A stretch of DNA of 6,158 nucleotides from an uncultured bacterium (GCA_905215655.1 CAJMQT010000112.1:1-6158), one strand, 5' to 3'. Counted from the stretch's first letter, positions 1 through 6,158 are shown. Numbers and translations are program-made. The notes: generated by a model not told the origin, from the letters alone.

Positions 1-58
1 TAATTCTTCACTCTTAATTCAAGAAGCTCTTAATTCTTAATTTAATTAACTCTTAATT
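1..58. repeat. Degenerate heptad repeat array (CTTAATT type), 5' side
   Basis: Exact CTTAATT units lie at 13-19, 29-35, 36-42 and 52-58. A partial unit (TAATT) is at 1-5 and a one-mismatch CTTAACT-like unit (CTTCACT) is at 6-12, directly in phase with the unit at 13. Irregular 9-bp spacers at 20-28 and 43-51 break the phase. Read on the minus strand these units are AATTAAG/AGTTAAG, the same family as the array at the other end of the window, so the two arrays point in opposite directions. The array touches the window edge and may continue to the left. Its function is unknown; it could simply be AT-rich intergenic sequence expanded by slippage. Confidence 0.7.
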
Positions 59-88
59 TAACAAGTTTGTATTATCTTTGCAAATATC
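53..88 (+). promoter_or_regulatory. Probable Bacteroidota-type promoter for the hybrid two-component gene
   Basis: TATCTTTG at 73-80 matches the Bacteroidota -7 consensus TAnnTTTG exactly. No good -33 TTTG lies 19-21 bp upstream; that region is the AT-rich end of the heptad array (TTAATTTA at 53-60). A TTTG at 66-69 is too close to serve. Transcription would be expected to begin around 85-88, giving a leader of about 30 nt before the ATG at 119. The assignment rests on the -7 match and its position; the start site is inferred. Confidence 0.55.
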
Positions 89-118
89 CTGATATCTGAA
101 CCTTTTATCTGATTTATT

Positions 119-3016
119 ATGACAACAAAATACTTTGCCAACAACCGAAACGGAATGATTTTATTACAAAAGAAGATACAGATTCAGGCTGTAAGGATAA
201 TATGCGCAGTCTGCCTCATAACATCAATCCACATCCTTTCCGCATGCAATGACAATGCCGGAAAGACATACTCTGACGAAGAAAAAGCCAAAATAGACAG
301 CATTGTAACGGCAAACCGCAACACCGACTCTCTGACCGCGCTTGTCGAACGCTTCAAAAAAGACGGTGCTATCTACGGCGAGATAGCAGCTTACCGCGAA
401 CTGGGCAGATGTCTTCGTGAAGACAGCAGGTTCACAGATGCGATAGACTCCCATAAAAAGGGACTGGAATGTGCCGTCAAGGCATGCGACACGTTGCAGA
501 TTATTCAGGCACTCAACAACATCGGTACCAACTTCCGCCGCATGGGAATACTCGACGAGGCGTCGTCTTACCATTATCAGGCGCTGACATACTGCGAGGC
601 TTACAGCGATAAGGAAAGCAAGGCGGCACGCAAGAACCGCGTAATCTCGCTCAACGGCATAGGCAACGTCCATCTGACATTAGACAACCGAGAAGCGGCA
701 GACAGCGTCTTCCGCATGGCGCTGGCAGGAGAGAAGGCGCTGAAAAGCGCTCTGGGACAGGCTATCAACTACGCGAACATCGGCTCGATATTCGAGTCAA
801 ACGGACAAGCTGACTCGGCATGGCATTATTACAGGCTCTCGATGAAATTCAATCAAGAGGAAAAATCTGACCTTGGAATTTCGCTCTGTCACACTCATTT
901 CGGACGTCTGTATGAAAAGGAGAACAAACTCGACAGCGCCGTAAACGAATATTCGCAGGCTTACAGACTTATGCAGAACAACAGCGACACATGGCATTGG
1001 CTTGAGTCGTGCCTTGCGCTTGCGCGCGTATATATAAATAAAGGTGAGCTGACCGAAGCCTCCCGATATCTTGACAAGGCGAAGATTACCGCCGGCGAAA
1101 TTAACTCGTTGGAACATCTTGCCGAAGTTTACCGGCTGGAATATATGTGGCACCGACAGCGGGGAGACAATCGTGCGGCGCTGGAAAGTTTCGTAAAGAG
1201 CGACATATATGCCGACAGCGTGTCAAATGACAAGAATGTGAAGCACATGCAGAACGTGCGCGTGAAATACGAACGTGAGCGGAAAAACAATGAAATCAAT
1301 CTTATACAGACGAATTACGAGAACGAAAAGCTCATACGTCAGACGTCTTTGGTGATTTTTGTCATACTGTTGGTGCTGGCATGCGTCATCATTGCCTTCA
1401 TGTGGTTTGCCATAAGGATGCGCTCGCAGAAGCAGAAAATCATGCGGGAGACGGAGAAAATGCGCACAGACTTCTTCACAAACATCACCCATGAGTTCCG
1501 AACGCCGCTCACAATAATACAAGCGGCGGCACAGGAAATACAGAACACGTCGGCAACAGACAGCGACATACACCGCAACGCGACAAACATCATACGGCAC
1601 GAGAAGGGATTGCTGCTCCTTATAAATCAAATCCTCGACATCACGAAGATGACCTCCGTGGGAGTGCAGACAGCCGTCTGGAAACACGGAGACATGGTGG
1701 AATTCATAAAGATATTATGCGAAAGCTGTAAGCCTTACGCCTCGAACAAGGGGCTCAAACTGGTTTTTGCTCCTCAGCAAGAACGTCTGGATATGGATTT
1801 CAATCCCGATTACATGCAGAAAACGATACAAAATCTCATATCAAATGCAATAAAATTCTCGAAAGCCGGCAGCAGAATTCTTGTTACGACACGGACAAAG
1901 GGACGTGCCGTGCAGATATATGTAAGCGACACCGGCATCGGAATGACCGCCGAACAGAAAGAAAACATCTTCAAACCGTTCTATCAGGCGGAAAACAACA
2001 CAAACATAGGTACAGGCATAGGACTGTCGCTCGTGAAACTGGCGGTGGAGAAGATGGGCGGAAAAATTGAAGTTCACAGCGCTCCGGATGAAGGCACCGT
2101 GTTTATAATAACTGTGCCGATGACAAGAGACACCGAGGTGGAGGACGTCTCGGATATGGCGGGACAGGTTGCCGCCGAAGCCATGCAACTGTCGGTTAAT
2201 GACAATGAAGTGCCTGCCGAAGACACCTGTGACGATGACGACGAAGATAACGACGCCGTGAGAATTCTTATCATCGAAGACACGGCGGAAGTGGCACACT
2301 ATATGAAGCGACAACTTAACCCCGGCTATAATTATTATTTTGCAGCCGACGGCGACGAGGGCCTTGACAAGGCAATGCAGTTAGTGCCCGACTTGATAAT
2401 TACCGACATAATGATGCCGGGCATGGACGGGTTTGAGCTTTGCAGGCAAGTGCGCCATTCGGAACTGCTCAACCACATCCCTGTGATAATGGTCACCGCC
2501 AAGGCTACACACGAAGACCGCCTGCGCGGGCTTGAAGCAGGAGCCGACGCTTACCTCGAAAAGCCGTTCCAAGCCGACGAACTGTATGTGCGGGTGGAGA
2601 AACTCATGGAACAGCGGCGCCTCTTACGCCGGAAATATTCAAGCGTCATGGAAGACGCCTCCGAACCGGAGACAGCGCCCGTGGATGATTTCAACAAGAT
2701 ATTCCTTGACAGATTGACCTGTGCCATACATGAAGAACTGAAAAAGGACAGGTTGGATTACGACACTTTGGCATATAATATGTGCCTGTCGCGTGCACAA
2801 CTCAACCGCAAAGTGAAGGCTATCACGGGTTTTACCACCACAAACTTTATCCTGCAAATTAGGATTTCTTTGGCAAAACAGTTGTTGGATACGACTAACG
2901 ACCCCATTTGTGATATAGCCTTGAAATGCGGCATGGACAACGACAGCTACTTCTGCTCGCTGTTCAAGAAGACCACCGGCATGACACCCATGCAGTATAA
3001 GAACCGCAAACGTTAG
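119..3016 (+). CDS. TPR-type hybrid two-component sensor kinase/response regulator with AraC-type HTH
   Basis: This 965-residue one-protein signalling system should span the inner membrane, sense a periplasmic cue and control transcription. The N-terminus has a basic segment, a hydrophobic stretch (about 26-42) and a lipobox-like LSAC ending at C43. About seven TPR-like helical hairpins follow at 87-365, spaced about 40 residues, then a charged probable coiled coil (366-410) and a transmembrane helix (411-432). The kinase core has the H-box HEFRTP with phospho-accepting H458, N-box N576, G1 box DTGIGM (604-609), F-box FKPF (618-621) and G2 box GTGIGL (631-636). An acidic linker (about 697-712) leads to a receiver with E720/D721, phosphoacceptor D763, T793 and K815. 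The AraC-type domain fills about 858-963 with two HTH units, the second around 929-962. All catalytic residues are present, so it appears functional. The TPR sensor replaces the beta-propeller/Y_Y_Y sensor of many polysaccharide-locus regulators. M13 (position 155) is an alternative start giving a more compact signal sequence; 119 fits the promoter spacing. The ligand is unknown. Confidence 0.95.
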   Translation: MTTKYFANNRNGMILLQKKIQIQAVRIICAVCLITSIHILSACNDNAGKTYSDEEKAKIDSIVTANRNTDSLTALVERFKKDGAIYGEIAAYRELGRCLREDSRFTDAIDSHKKGLECAVKACDTLQIIQALNNIGTNFRRMGILDEASSYHYQALTYCEAYSDKESKAARKNRVISLNGIGNVHLTLDNREAADSVFRMALAGEKALKSALGQAINYANIGSIFESNGQADSAWHYYRLSMKFNQEEKSDLGISLCHTHFGRLYEKENKLDSAVNEYSQAYRLMQNNSDTWHWLESCLALARVYINKGELTEASRYLDKAKITAGEINSLEHLAEVYRLEYMWHRQRGDNRAALESFVKSDIYADSVSNDKNVKHMQNVRVKYERERKNNEINLIQTNYENEKLIRQTSLVIFVILLVLACVIIAFMWFAIRMRSQKQKIMRETEKMRTDFFTNITHEFRTPLTIIQAAAQEIQNTSATDSDIHRNATNIIRHEKGLLLLINQILDITKMTSVGVQTAVWKHGDMVEFIKILCESCKPYASNKGLKLVFAPQQERLDMDFNPDYMQKTIQNLISNAIKFSKAGSRILVTTRTKGRAVQIYVSDTGIGMTAEQKENIFKPFYQAENNTNIGTGIGLSLVKLAVEKMGGKIEVHSAPDEGTVFIITVPMTRDTEVEDVSDMAGQVAAEAMQLSVNDNEVPAEDTCDDDDEDNDAVRILIIEDTAEVAHYMKRQLNPGYNYYFAADGDEGLDKAMQLVPDLIITDIMMPGMDGFELCRQVRHSELLNHIPVIMVTAKATHEDRLRGLEAGADAYLEKPFQADELYVRVEKLMEQRRLLRRKYSSVMEDASEPETAPVDDFNKIFLDRLTCAIHEELKKDRLDYDTLAYNMCLSRAQLNRKVKAITGFTTTNFILQIRISLAKQLLDTTNDPICDIALKCGMDNDSYFCSLFKKTTGMTPMQYKNRKR

Positions 3017-3037
3017 TTGCTTGAACCGGCGATTACC

Positions 3038-3068
3038 AACAGTATTTTTACGATAAAATACTGTTTTT
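3038..3068 (+). terminator. Intrinsic terminator after the hybrid kinase gene
   Basis: AACAGTATTTT at 3038-3048 pairs perfectly with AAAATACTGTT at 3055-3065 across a 6-nt loop (TACGAT), forming an 11-bp AT-rich stem. The T run at 3064-3068 overlaps the stem base and gives a short T tail. It lies 22 bp after the TAG stop of the kinase gene, where a Rho-independent terminator would be expected, and would separate its transcript from the next promoter. The low-GC stem makes efficiency uncertain. Confidence 0.75.
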
Positions 3069-3104
3069 GTTCCTTATTTGATACTCCGTGTTCCTTATTT
3101 GATA
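3068..3104 (+). promoter_or_regulatory. Tandem 16-bp direct repeat, candidate operator
   Basis: TGTTCCTTATTTGATA occurs perfectly at 3068-3083 and again at 3089-3104, with a 5-bp gap and a 21-bp start-to-start distance, about two helical turns, placing both copies on the same DNA face. The pair begins at the last base of the upstream terminator and ends 21 bp before the -7 element of the next gene. Known AraC-family activators, such as AraC at araI1-I2, bind two directly repeated half-sites 21 bp apart next to the promoter. The adjacent kinase carries an AraC-type output domain, so it is the natural candidate ligand. The repeat is seen directly; the operator role and its regulator are inferred. 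Confidence 0.7.
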
Positions 3105-3140
3105 TACGCGGACGTGTTTCGTCATTACTTTTGCATTCAA
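3098..3140 (+). promoter_or_regulatory. Probable promoter for the small gene and downstream surface protein
   Basis: TACTTTTG at 3126-3133 matches the -7 consensus TAnnTTTG. The nearest TTTG that could act as a -33 element is at 3098-3101, inside the second direct repeat, but its 24-bp spacing is longer than the usual 19-21 bp. A good -7 with a poor or badly spaced -33 overlapped by a candidate activator site fits an activator-dependent promoter. The start site would fall near 3138-3141, leaving a leader of about 15 nt before the ATG at 3154. Confidence 0.6.
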
Positions 3141-3149
3141 AACGAATGC
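3133..3149. repeat. Short inverted repeat at the predicted transcription start
   Basis: GCATTC (3133-3138) and GAATGC (3144-3149) are perfectly complementary around the 5-nt loop AAAAC. The left arm shares its first base with the -7 element, and the predicted transcription start falls in or beside the loop. A 6-bp palindrome this short can occur by chance. It could be a small operator for a dimeric protein, or a leader hairpin only if transcription begins at or before 3133. Confidence 0.3.
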
Positions 3150-3153
3150 TGAT

Positions 3154-3399
3154 ATGAACGACACTGACAATAAAATTCACACTCCCTCCAATCCTTCTTC
3201 AAAGCAAGAGGAAATCCAGAAGATTATTGATGAGCAGATAGCACATATCATCGAGAAGGAGAGACAAGAGCAGCTGCATTCGGCAACGTCTCATTCCACT
3301 CAAAACAAGACTGCATCTGTCAGACAGCGGTTTATGCAAAAGATAAGACTCCGCTTGAAGAACATAAGGGACGCTTTTGGCAAATGTGACAAATTATAA
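3154..3399 (+). CDS. Small charged protein of unknown function (81 aa)
   Basis: I do not recognise this family. The polar N-terminus (1-17) is rich in Asn, Asp, Ser and Pro. Residues 18-41 form a probable amphipathic or coiled-coil helix, with isoleucines at 21, 24, 25, 29, 32 and 33 among Glu, Lys and Gln. A Ser/Thr/His-rich linker (42-55) follows. The C-terminal part (57-73) is strongly basic, with Arg at 57, 59, 65, 67 and 72 and Lys at 63 and 69 on a likely amphipathic helix; the only Cys is at 78. There is no signal peptide or transmembrane segment, so it should be cytoplasmic. Support for being real comes from the -7 element about 20 bp upstream, the direct-repeat operator candidate, an uninterrupted frame and the lack of a competing reading. 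No Shine-Dalgarno is evident, which is normal for Bacteroidota. It is probably co-transcribed with the secreted protein 92 bp downstream. Nucleic-acid, membrane or partner-protein binding are all possible. Confidence 0.7.
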   Translation: MNDTDNKIHTPSNPSSKQEEIQKIIDEQIAHIIEKERQEQLHSATSHSTQNKTASVRQRFMQKIRLRLKNIRDAFGKCDKL

Positions 3400-3440
3400 A
3401 GCAACAGACACCAACACAACACACATATATAATAATTAAT

Positions 3441-3463
3441 GTTTTCGCACGAGCCGTGAGAAC
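3441..3463 (+). other. Weak hairpin in the gap between the small gene and the surface-protein gene
   Basis: GTTTTCGC (3441-3448) can pair with GTGAGAAC (3456-3463) through eight pairs including two G-U pairs, around a 7-nt loop. No T run follows (the next bases are CATAAAA), so it does not look like an intrinsic terminator. The rest of the 92-bp gap (3400-3491) is A-rich and has no TAnnTTTG match, so the downstream gene is probably read from the upstream promoter. The hairpin may affect mRNA stability or be incidental. Confidence 0.25.
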
Positions 3464-3491
3464 CATAAAAACAACTTAAATTTTAAAGCCT

Positions 3492-6044
3492 ATGAAAACG
3501 ACCTTACAAAAACCCGGAAATACCAAGAGATTACTGCAATTCTTGCTCTGTGCCTTTATGTCATTGCTGTTTCCACACACCGTGGCAACGGCAGAAAATA
3601 CAGAAGAACCGGAAGGAAAGAACGGAACGTTATTCACCCTCAGCTTCAACGAAGACGGCGAAACCGACAACATCATTGCCGCCAAATACGATGGGAAGTA
3701 TTATGTGATGGGAAAACAACGTACCGACGGTAAAAGATATGCCAACGAGGTTATCGACGCAGGCAAATACGGAAGCTTTCTGAATGTTGACAAAAGTTCT
3801 GCCGAGACATTTAAGGTCGAAGGACAGCGCATAACGTTGCACAATGGTAGCGACTGGGGGCAAATGTTTAAGACCGACAATGGCTACATCGTTGACAAAT
3901 ACAGAGTTGAAGGTTCGCATGGCTTTACCACGGCAAGCAAGTCTGACTCTCAATTCAGCGATAACTCTTTTCTCTGGGGATGGGAATGGGATTTCGGTCT
4001 CTACAACCATGACACCTCAGGAAGAATCTTTTTCGTGGCAGACGGCACCGACCTGTACTTTGACATCCTGCCTTCCAGCCAGAATCCTGACGCCACACAC
4101 ATTAGGATAGAACGTTACAGTGTGGGCTGTCAGCACACGAATATGCAGCACTTTGCGGCAGTAGCGCCCACTTGCAAGACTAACGGACACGACGAATACT
4201 GGTATTGTCCCGACTGTAAGGCAGAGGGATATTCCGCTTATTTCAGCGATGCCATCGGTCTTAACGGCAGTTTCGATCCTCCGGTTATAATGTCATACGG
4301 CGCCATCGACAGCAATCATGACGGCGTTTGCGATGATTGCGGAAAGAACATGCCGGTGTTCAGGAAAGTGACAGAAGCAGAAAAGATACTTGTCGGCGGC
4401 AAATACATACTTATAACACAGGTTGGCGACAGATATTTTGCTGCCACCACAGGCACCGAAAAGTCCGGAGAGATATTGCCGGCAAAAGAAGTCAGCCCAT
4501 CGGCCGACGGCAGTTTCACCTTTGAAGGCACAAAAAGCGCAATGATGATAGATCTGCAATTCGCGGCAGGGGTCACCATTTGGGGAGATGGAATACGGTA
4601 TGGCTTGCTCACAACGTTCAACAACCAGCCAATGACATTTAATCCATACGAAGACCGTTTCTACTTTGAAGAGTATCGGGTCGAAGGTTCCAAGTACGGT
4701 TTCTACGTAGGATTGGAGGCCGACGGAACAGCTAAGTTACATTCAGCATACAGCCCGGACACTCCGATACGTTCCTACTATCACACCGATGGACAGATAT
4801 TCACCTTGAAAGACTTTTCTTCCGACGCGGCATATACCGAAAGCAACGTTTACCTTTATCGGCTTACAGAGACAGGAACAGTAGGTACGAACACGTATGA
4901 CATGACAGACGTGAAATCAAATACCGACTATGATAAAATCGTACCTGAGGGTTCAAACGCCGAAAAAGGCACTACCGTAACCGGAATAGCTGACGCGATG
5001 ACGCAAGAGGCCGTCAACAAGATTGTCGATAAGTTTGCGACGGAGAATAATATTACAGGTTCAAACATCACAGTCAATGTAAGTGCCGACATTACGGCCG
5101 TAGATTATGTGTCCGGCGAAAGCGCTACATTCGAAGTAACACCCAACGCCACGCTGTCGGCAGACGGCGTAACAGCCAATTATCCCATATCGGACGACAG
5201 CTTCGACGGCGTCTCCTCAATGACGATAACCGTCTATACGAGCGACGTCAATGCCGCCGAGGTTATTCACGAGAAAGAAGACGGGACCAAAGAATGCTTC
5301 TATCAGGAATGGTCGGACGAGGTGCGGAATGGCGGAGAAGAGGCTTTCTATCAGCTTTACGATAACGACGGCAATCAATATGTAACGTTCGATGTAACTG
5401 AATTCTCAAAAATCAGAATTCTTAAAACGCCCTTGGTGACTTACACCGTAAGCTTTGATGCCAATGGCGGCGAAGGAACGATGGCGCCTGTTGCCGACGT
5501 TTCAGGCTCATATACATTGCCCGAATGCGGCTTTACCGCACCCGCCGGCAAGCGGTTCAAGGGATGGGCTCTTGCAGCCGACGGCGAAGTGATTGCCGAA
5601 ACGACGATCGATATTACATCAGACATTACCCTTTACGCCATCTGGGAGGATATTCCCGAATATGAAATCACGGTTACCGGCGGCAAGGCGACAGACAGTA
5701 AGAATGCCGAAATAACAAAAGCGGCTGCCGGCACTACGGTGACGATTACGGCTGACGCCGCCCCTGACGGCATGGAATTTGACAAATGGGTTGTTGAGAG
5801 TGGAGAGATTACTCTTGCCGATGACAAAAACAGCATTACAACATTCGTCATGCCGGAAACGGCTGTAAGCATAAAGGCGGTGTATAAGACTGCATCTGGC
5901 ATACAAAACGTTTCAAATGACGAAACAGCATTCAAGGTTTTCGACCTTAAAGGTCGTCTCCTCTTTAACAGCGCCACAAGGAATGACTTGCAGACATTGC
6001 CCTCCGGAGTTTATATCATCAACGGAAAAAAGGTAATCAGATAA
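3492..6044 (+). CDS. Large secreted multidomain protein with InlB-type repeats and T9SS-like C-terminal sorting domain
   Basis: This 850-residue protein has a Sec signal peptide: basic residues to about R13, a hydrophobic core (14-28) and likely cleavage after VATA (34). Residues 45-210 and 290-460 look like two diverged copies of one beta-rich module; both contain YRVEGS (137-142, 395-400) and end in a similar strand. Between them is a Cys-rich segment with C213, C228, C239/C242 (CPDC) and C280/C283 (CDDC), resembling small Cys modules known from Gram-positive surface proteins. A further beta-rich region covers about 465-648. Residues 651-718 are a recognisable InlB B-repeat (Listeria-Bacteroides repeat) with FDANGG, FKGWA and LYAIW; 723-799 is a divergent relative with FDKWVV. 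The C-terminus (about 813-850), with FKVFDLKGRLL, LPSGVYII and a basic end, resembles the type A type IX secretion sorting domain, implying export across the outer membrane and probable surface attachment. No catalytic motif is visible, so binding or adhesion is more likely than enzymatic activity. The M1 start sits directly before the signal peptide; upstream is A/T-rich without a Shine-Dalgarno. Confidence 0.93.
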   Translation: MKTTLQKPGNTKRLLQFLLCAFMSLLFPHTVATAENTEEPEGKNGTLFTLSFNEDGETDNIIAAKYDGKYYVMGKQRTDGKRYANEVIDAGKYGSFLNVDKSSAETFKVEGQRITLHNGSDWGQMFKTDNGYIVDKYRVEGSHGFTTASKSDSQFSDNSFLWGWEWDFGLYNHDTSGRIFFVADGTDLYFDILPSSQNPDATHIRIERYSVGCQHTNMQHFAAVAPTCKTNGHDEYWYCPDCKAEGYSAYFSDAIGLNGSFDPPVIMSYGAIDSNHDGVCDDCGKNMPVFRKVTEAEKILVGGKYILITQVGDRYFAATTGTEKSGEILPAKEVSPSADGSFTFEGTKSAMMIDLQFAAGVTIWGDGIRYGLLTTFNNQPMTFNPYEDRFYFEEYRVEGSKYGFYVGLEADGTAKLHSAYSPDTPIRSYYHTDGQIFTLKDFSSDAAYTESNVYLYRLTETGTVGTNTYDMTDVKSNTDYDKIVPEGSNAEKGTTVTGIADAMTQEAVNKIVDKFATENNITGSNITVNVSADITAVDYVSGESATFEVTPNATLSADGVTANYPISDDSFDGVSSMTITVYTSDVNAAEVIHEKEDGTKECFYQEWSDEVRNGGEEAFYQLYDNDGNQYVTFDVTEFSKIRILKTPLVTYTVSFDANGGEGTMAPVADVSGSYTLPECGFTAPAGKRFKGWALAADGEVIAETTIDITSDITLYAIWEDIPEYEITVTGGKATDSKNAEITKAAAGTTVTITADAAPDGMEFDKWVVESGEITLADDKNSITTFVMPETAVSIKAVYKTASGIQNVSNDETAFKVFDLKGRLLFNSATRNDLQTLPSGVYIINGKKVIR

Positions 6045-6050
6045 ATTAGG

Positions 6051-6099
6051 AATTAAGAGTTAAGAATTAAGAGTTAAGAATTAAGAGTTAAGAATTAAG
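6051..6099. repeat. Perfect alternating heptad array (AATTAAG/AGTTAAG), 3' side
   Basis: Seven exact 7-bp units follow without interruption: AATTAAG at 6051, 6065, 6079 and 6093, and AGTTAAG at 6058, 6072 and 6086. The array starts 7 bp after the stop codon of the surface-protein gene and can equally be read as 3.5 copies of a 14-bp unit. It is the reverse-oriented counterpart of the array at 1-58. It contains no hairpin and is not a terminator by itself. The precision suggests recent expansion by slippage or active homogenisation; its function is unknown. Confidence 0.9.
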
Positions 6100-6158
6100 C
6101 CAATTAACCTGCATAATTCATAAGATATCGTAGCGAGAAGTTCAAATGATTGTGTATC
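6100..6158. other. 3' intergenic tail with no recognised feature
   Basis: After the heptad array, CCAATTAACC at 6100-6109 contains one more related AATTAA core. The remainder to the window edge shows no open reading frame of useful length, no TAnnTTTG element on either strand and no convincing hairpin. No terminator for the surface-protein gene is visible, so transcription may end beyond the window or by a Rho-dependent route. Confidence 0.4.

Noticed and set aside
101..113. CCTTTTATCTGAT in the leader of the kinase gene, resembling the 16-bp direct-repeat core and suggesting autoregulation
   Set aside because: It needs a 2-bp insertion and a mismatch to align to CCTTATTTGAT, occurs once, and lies downstream of the probable start site. 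AT-rich sequence gives such matches by chance.
1841..2314. Minus-strand open frame of 157 codons inside the kinase gene, and similar antisense frames elsewhere
   Set aside because: It lies entirely opposite the conserved ATPase and linker coding region, its protein is Cys/His/Val-rich with no recognisable domain, and it has no promoter. It is a shadow of the real gene.
3146..3157. Three-codon frame ATG CTG ATA TGA overlapping the start of the small gene, as a possible leader peptide
   Set aside because: It is too short to be informative and has no codon pattern suggesting attenuation.
3400..3491. Separate promoter for the 850-residue surface protein
   Set aside because: No TAnnTTTG match is present. 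TAATGTTTT at 3437-3445 is only a loose resemblance, so co-transcription from the upstream promoter is the simpler reading.
3492..6044. Surface protein as a glycoside hydrolase or peptidase
   Set aside because: No catalytic motif or enzyme fold signature could be identified; the recognisable parts are binding or structural repeats and a sorting domain.
6051..6099. Heptad array as a CRISPR array or attachment site
   Set aside because: Units are 7 bp with no spacers, there are no cas genes, and no integrase or tRNA gene is in view.

Overview
The window looks like a chromosomal segment of a Bacteroidota species, most likely a Bacteroidales member of the Prevotella/Bacteroides type. Four things suggest this: a one-protein hybrid two-component system (sensor, kinase, receiver and AraC-type HTH in one chain), promoter -7 elements of the TAnnTTTG type, start codons without clear Shine-Dalgarno sequences, and a large secreted protein whose C-terminus resembles a type IX secretion sorting domain. 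Species cannot be assigned from the sequence alone.

Layout, all genes on the + strand. Positions 1-58 hold a degenerate array of 7-bp CTTAATT-type repeats, followed by a probable promoter (-7 at 73-80). Positions 119-3016 encode a 965-residue TPR-type hybrid histidine kinase/response regulator. The 137-bp gap that follows is densely organised: an 11-bp-stem terminator with a T tail (3038-3068), two perfect 16-bp direct repeats exactly 21 bp apart (3068-3104), and a TAnnTTTG -7 element (3126-3133). Positions 3154-3399 encode an 81-residue charged protein that I do not recognise. A 92-bp gap without a clear terminator or promoter leads to a secreted 850-residue multidomain protein (3492-6044). 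The window closes with a precise array of seven 7-bp units alternating AATTAAG and AGTTAAG (6051-6099), in the opposite orientation to the 5' array, and about 60 bp with no recognised feature.

How the genes may work together (inference): the kinase senses a periplasmic cue through its TPR region. Its AraC-type output domain may bind the 21-bp-spaced direct repeats, which resemble AraC-family activator half-sites in spacing and in position next to a promoter with a poor -33 element. That promoter would drive the small protein and, by co-transcription, the surface protein. There is no SusC/SusD pair or glycosidase here, so this is not a standard polysaccharide utilisation locus. The most notable points are the candidate operator, the unrecognised small protein between regulator and surface protein, and the oppositely oriented heptad arrays bracketing the three genes.
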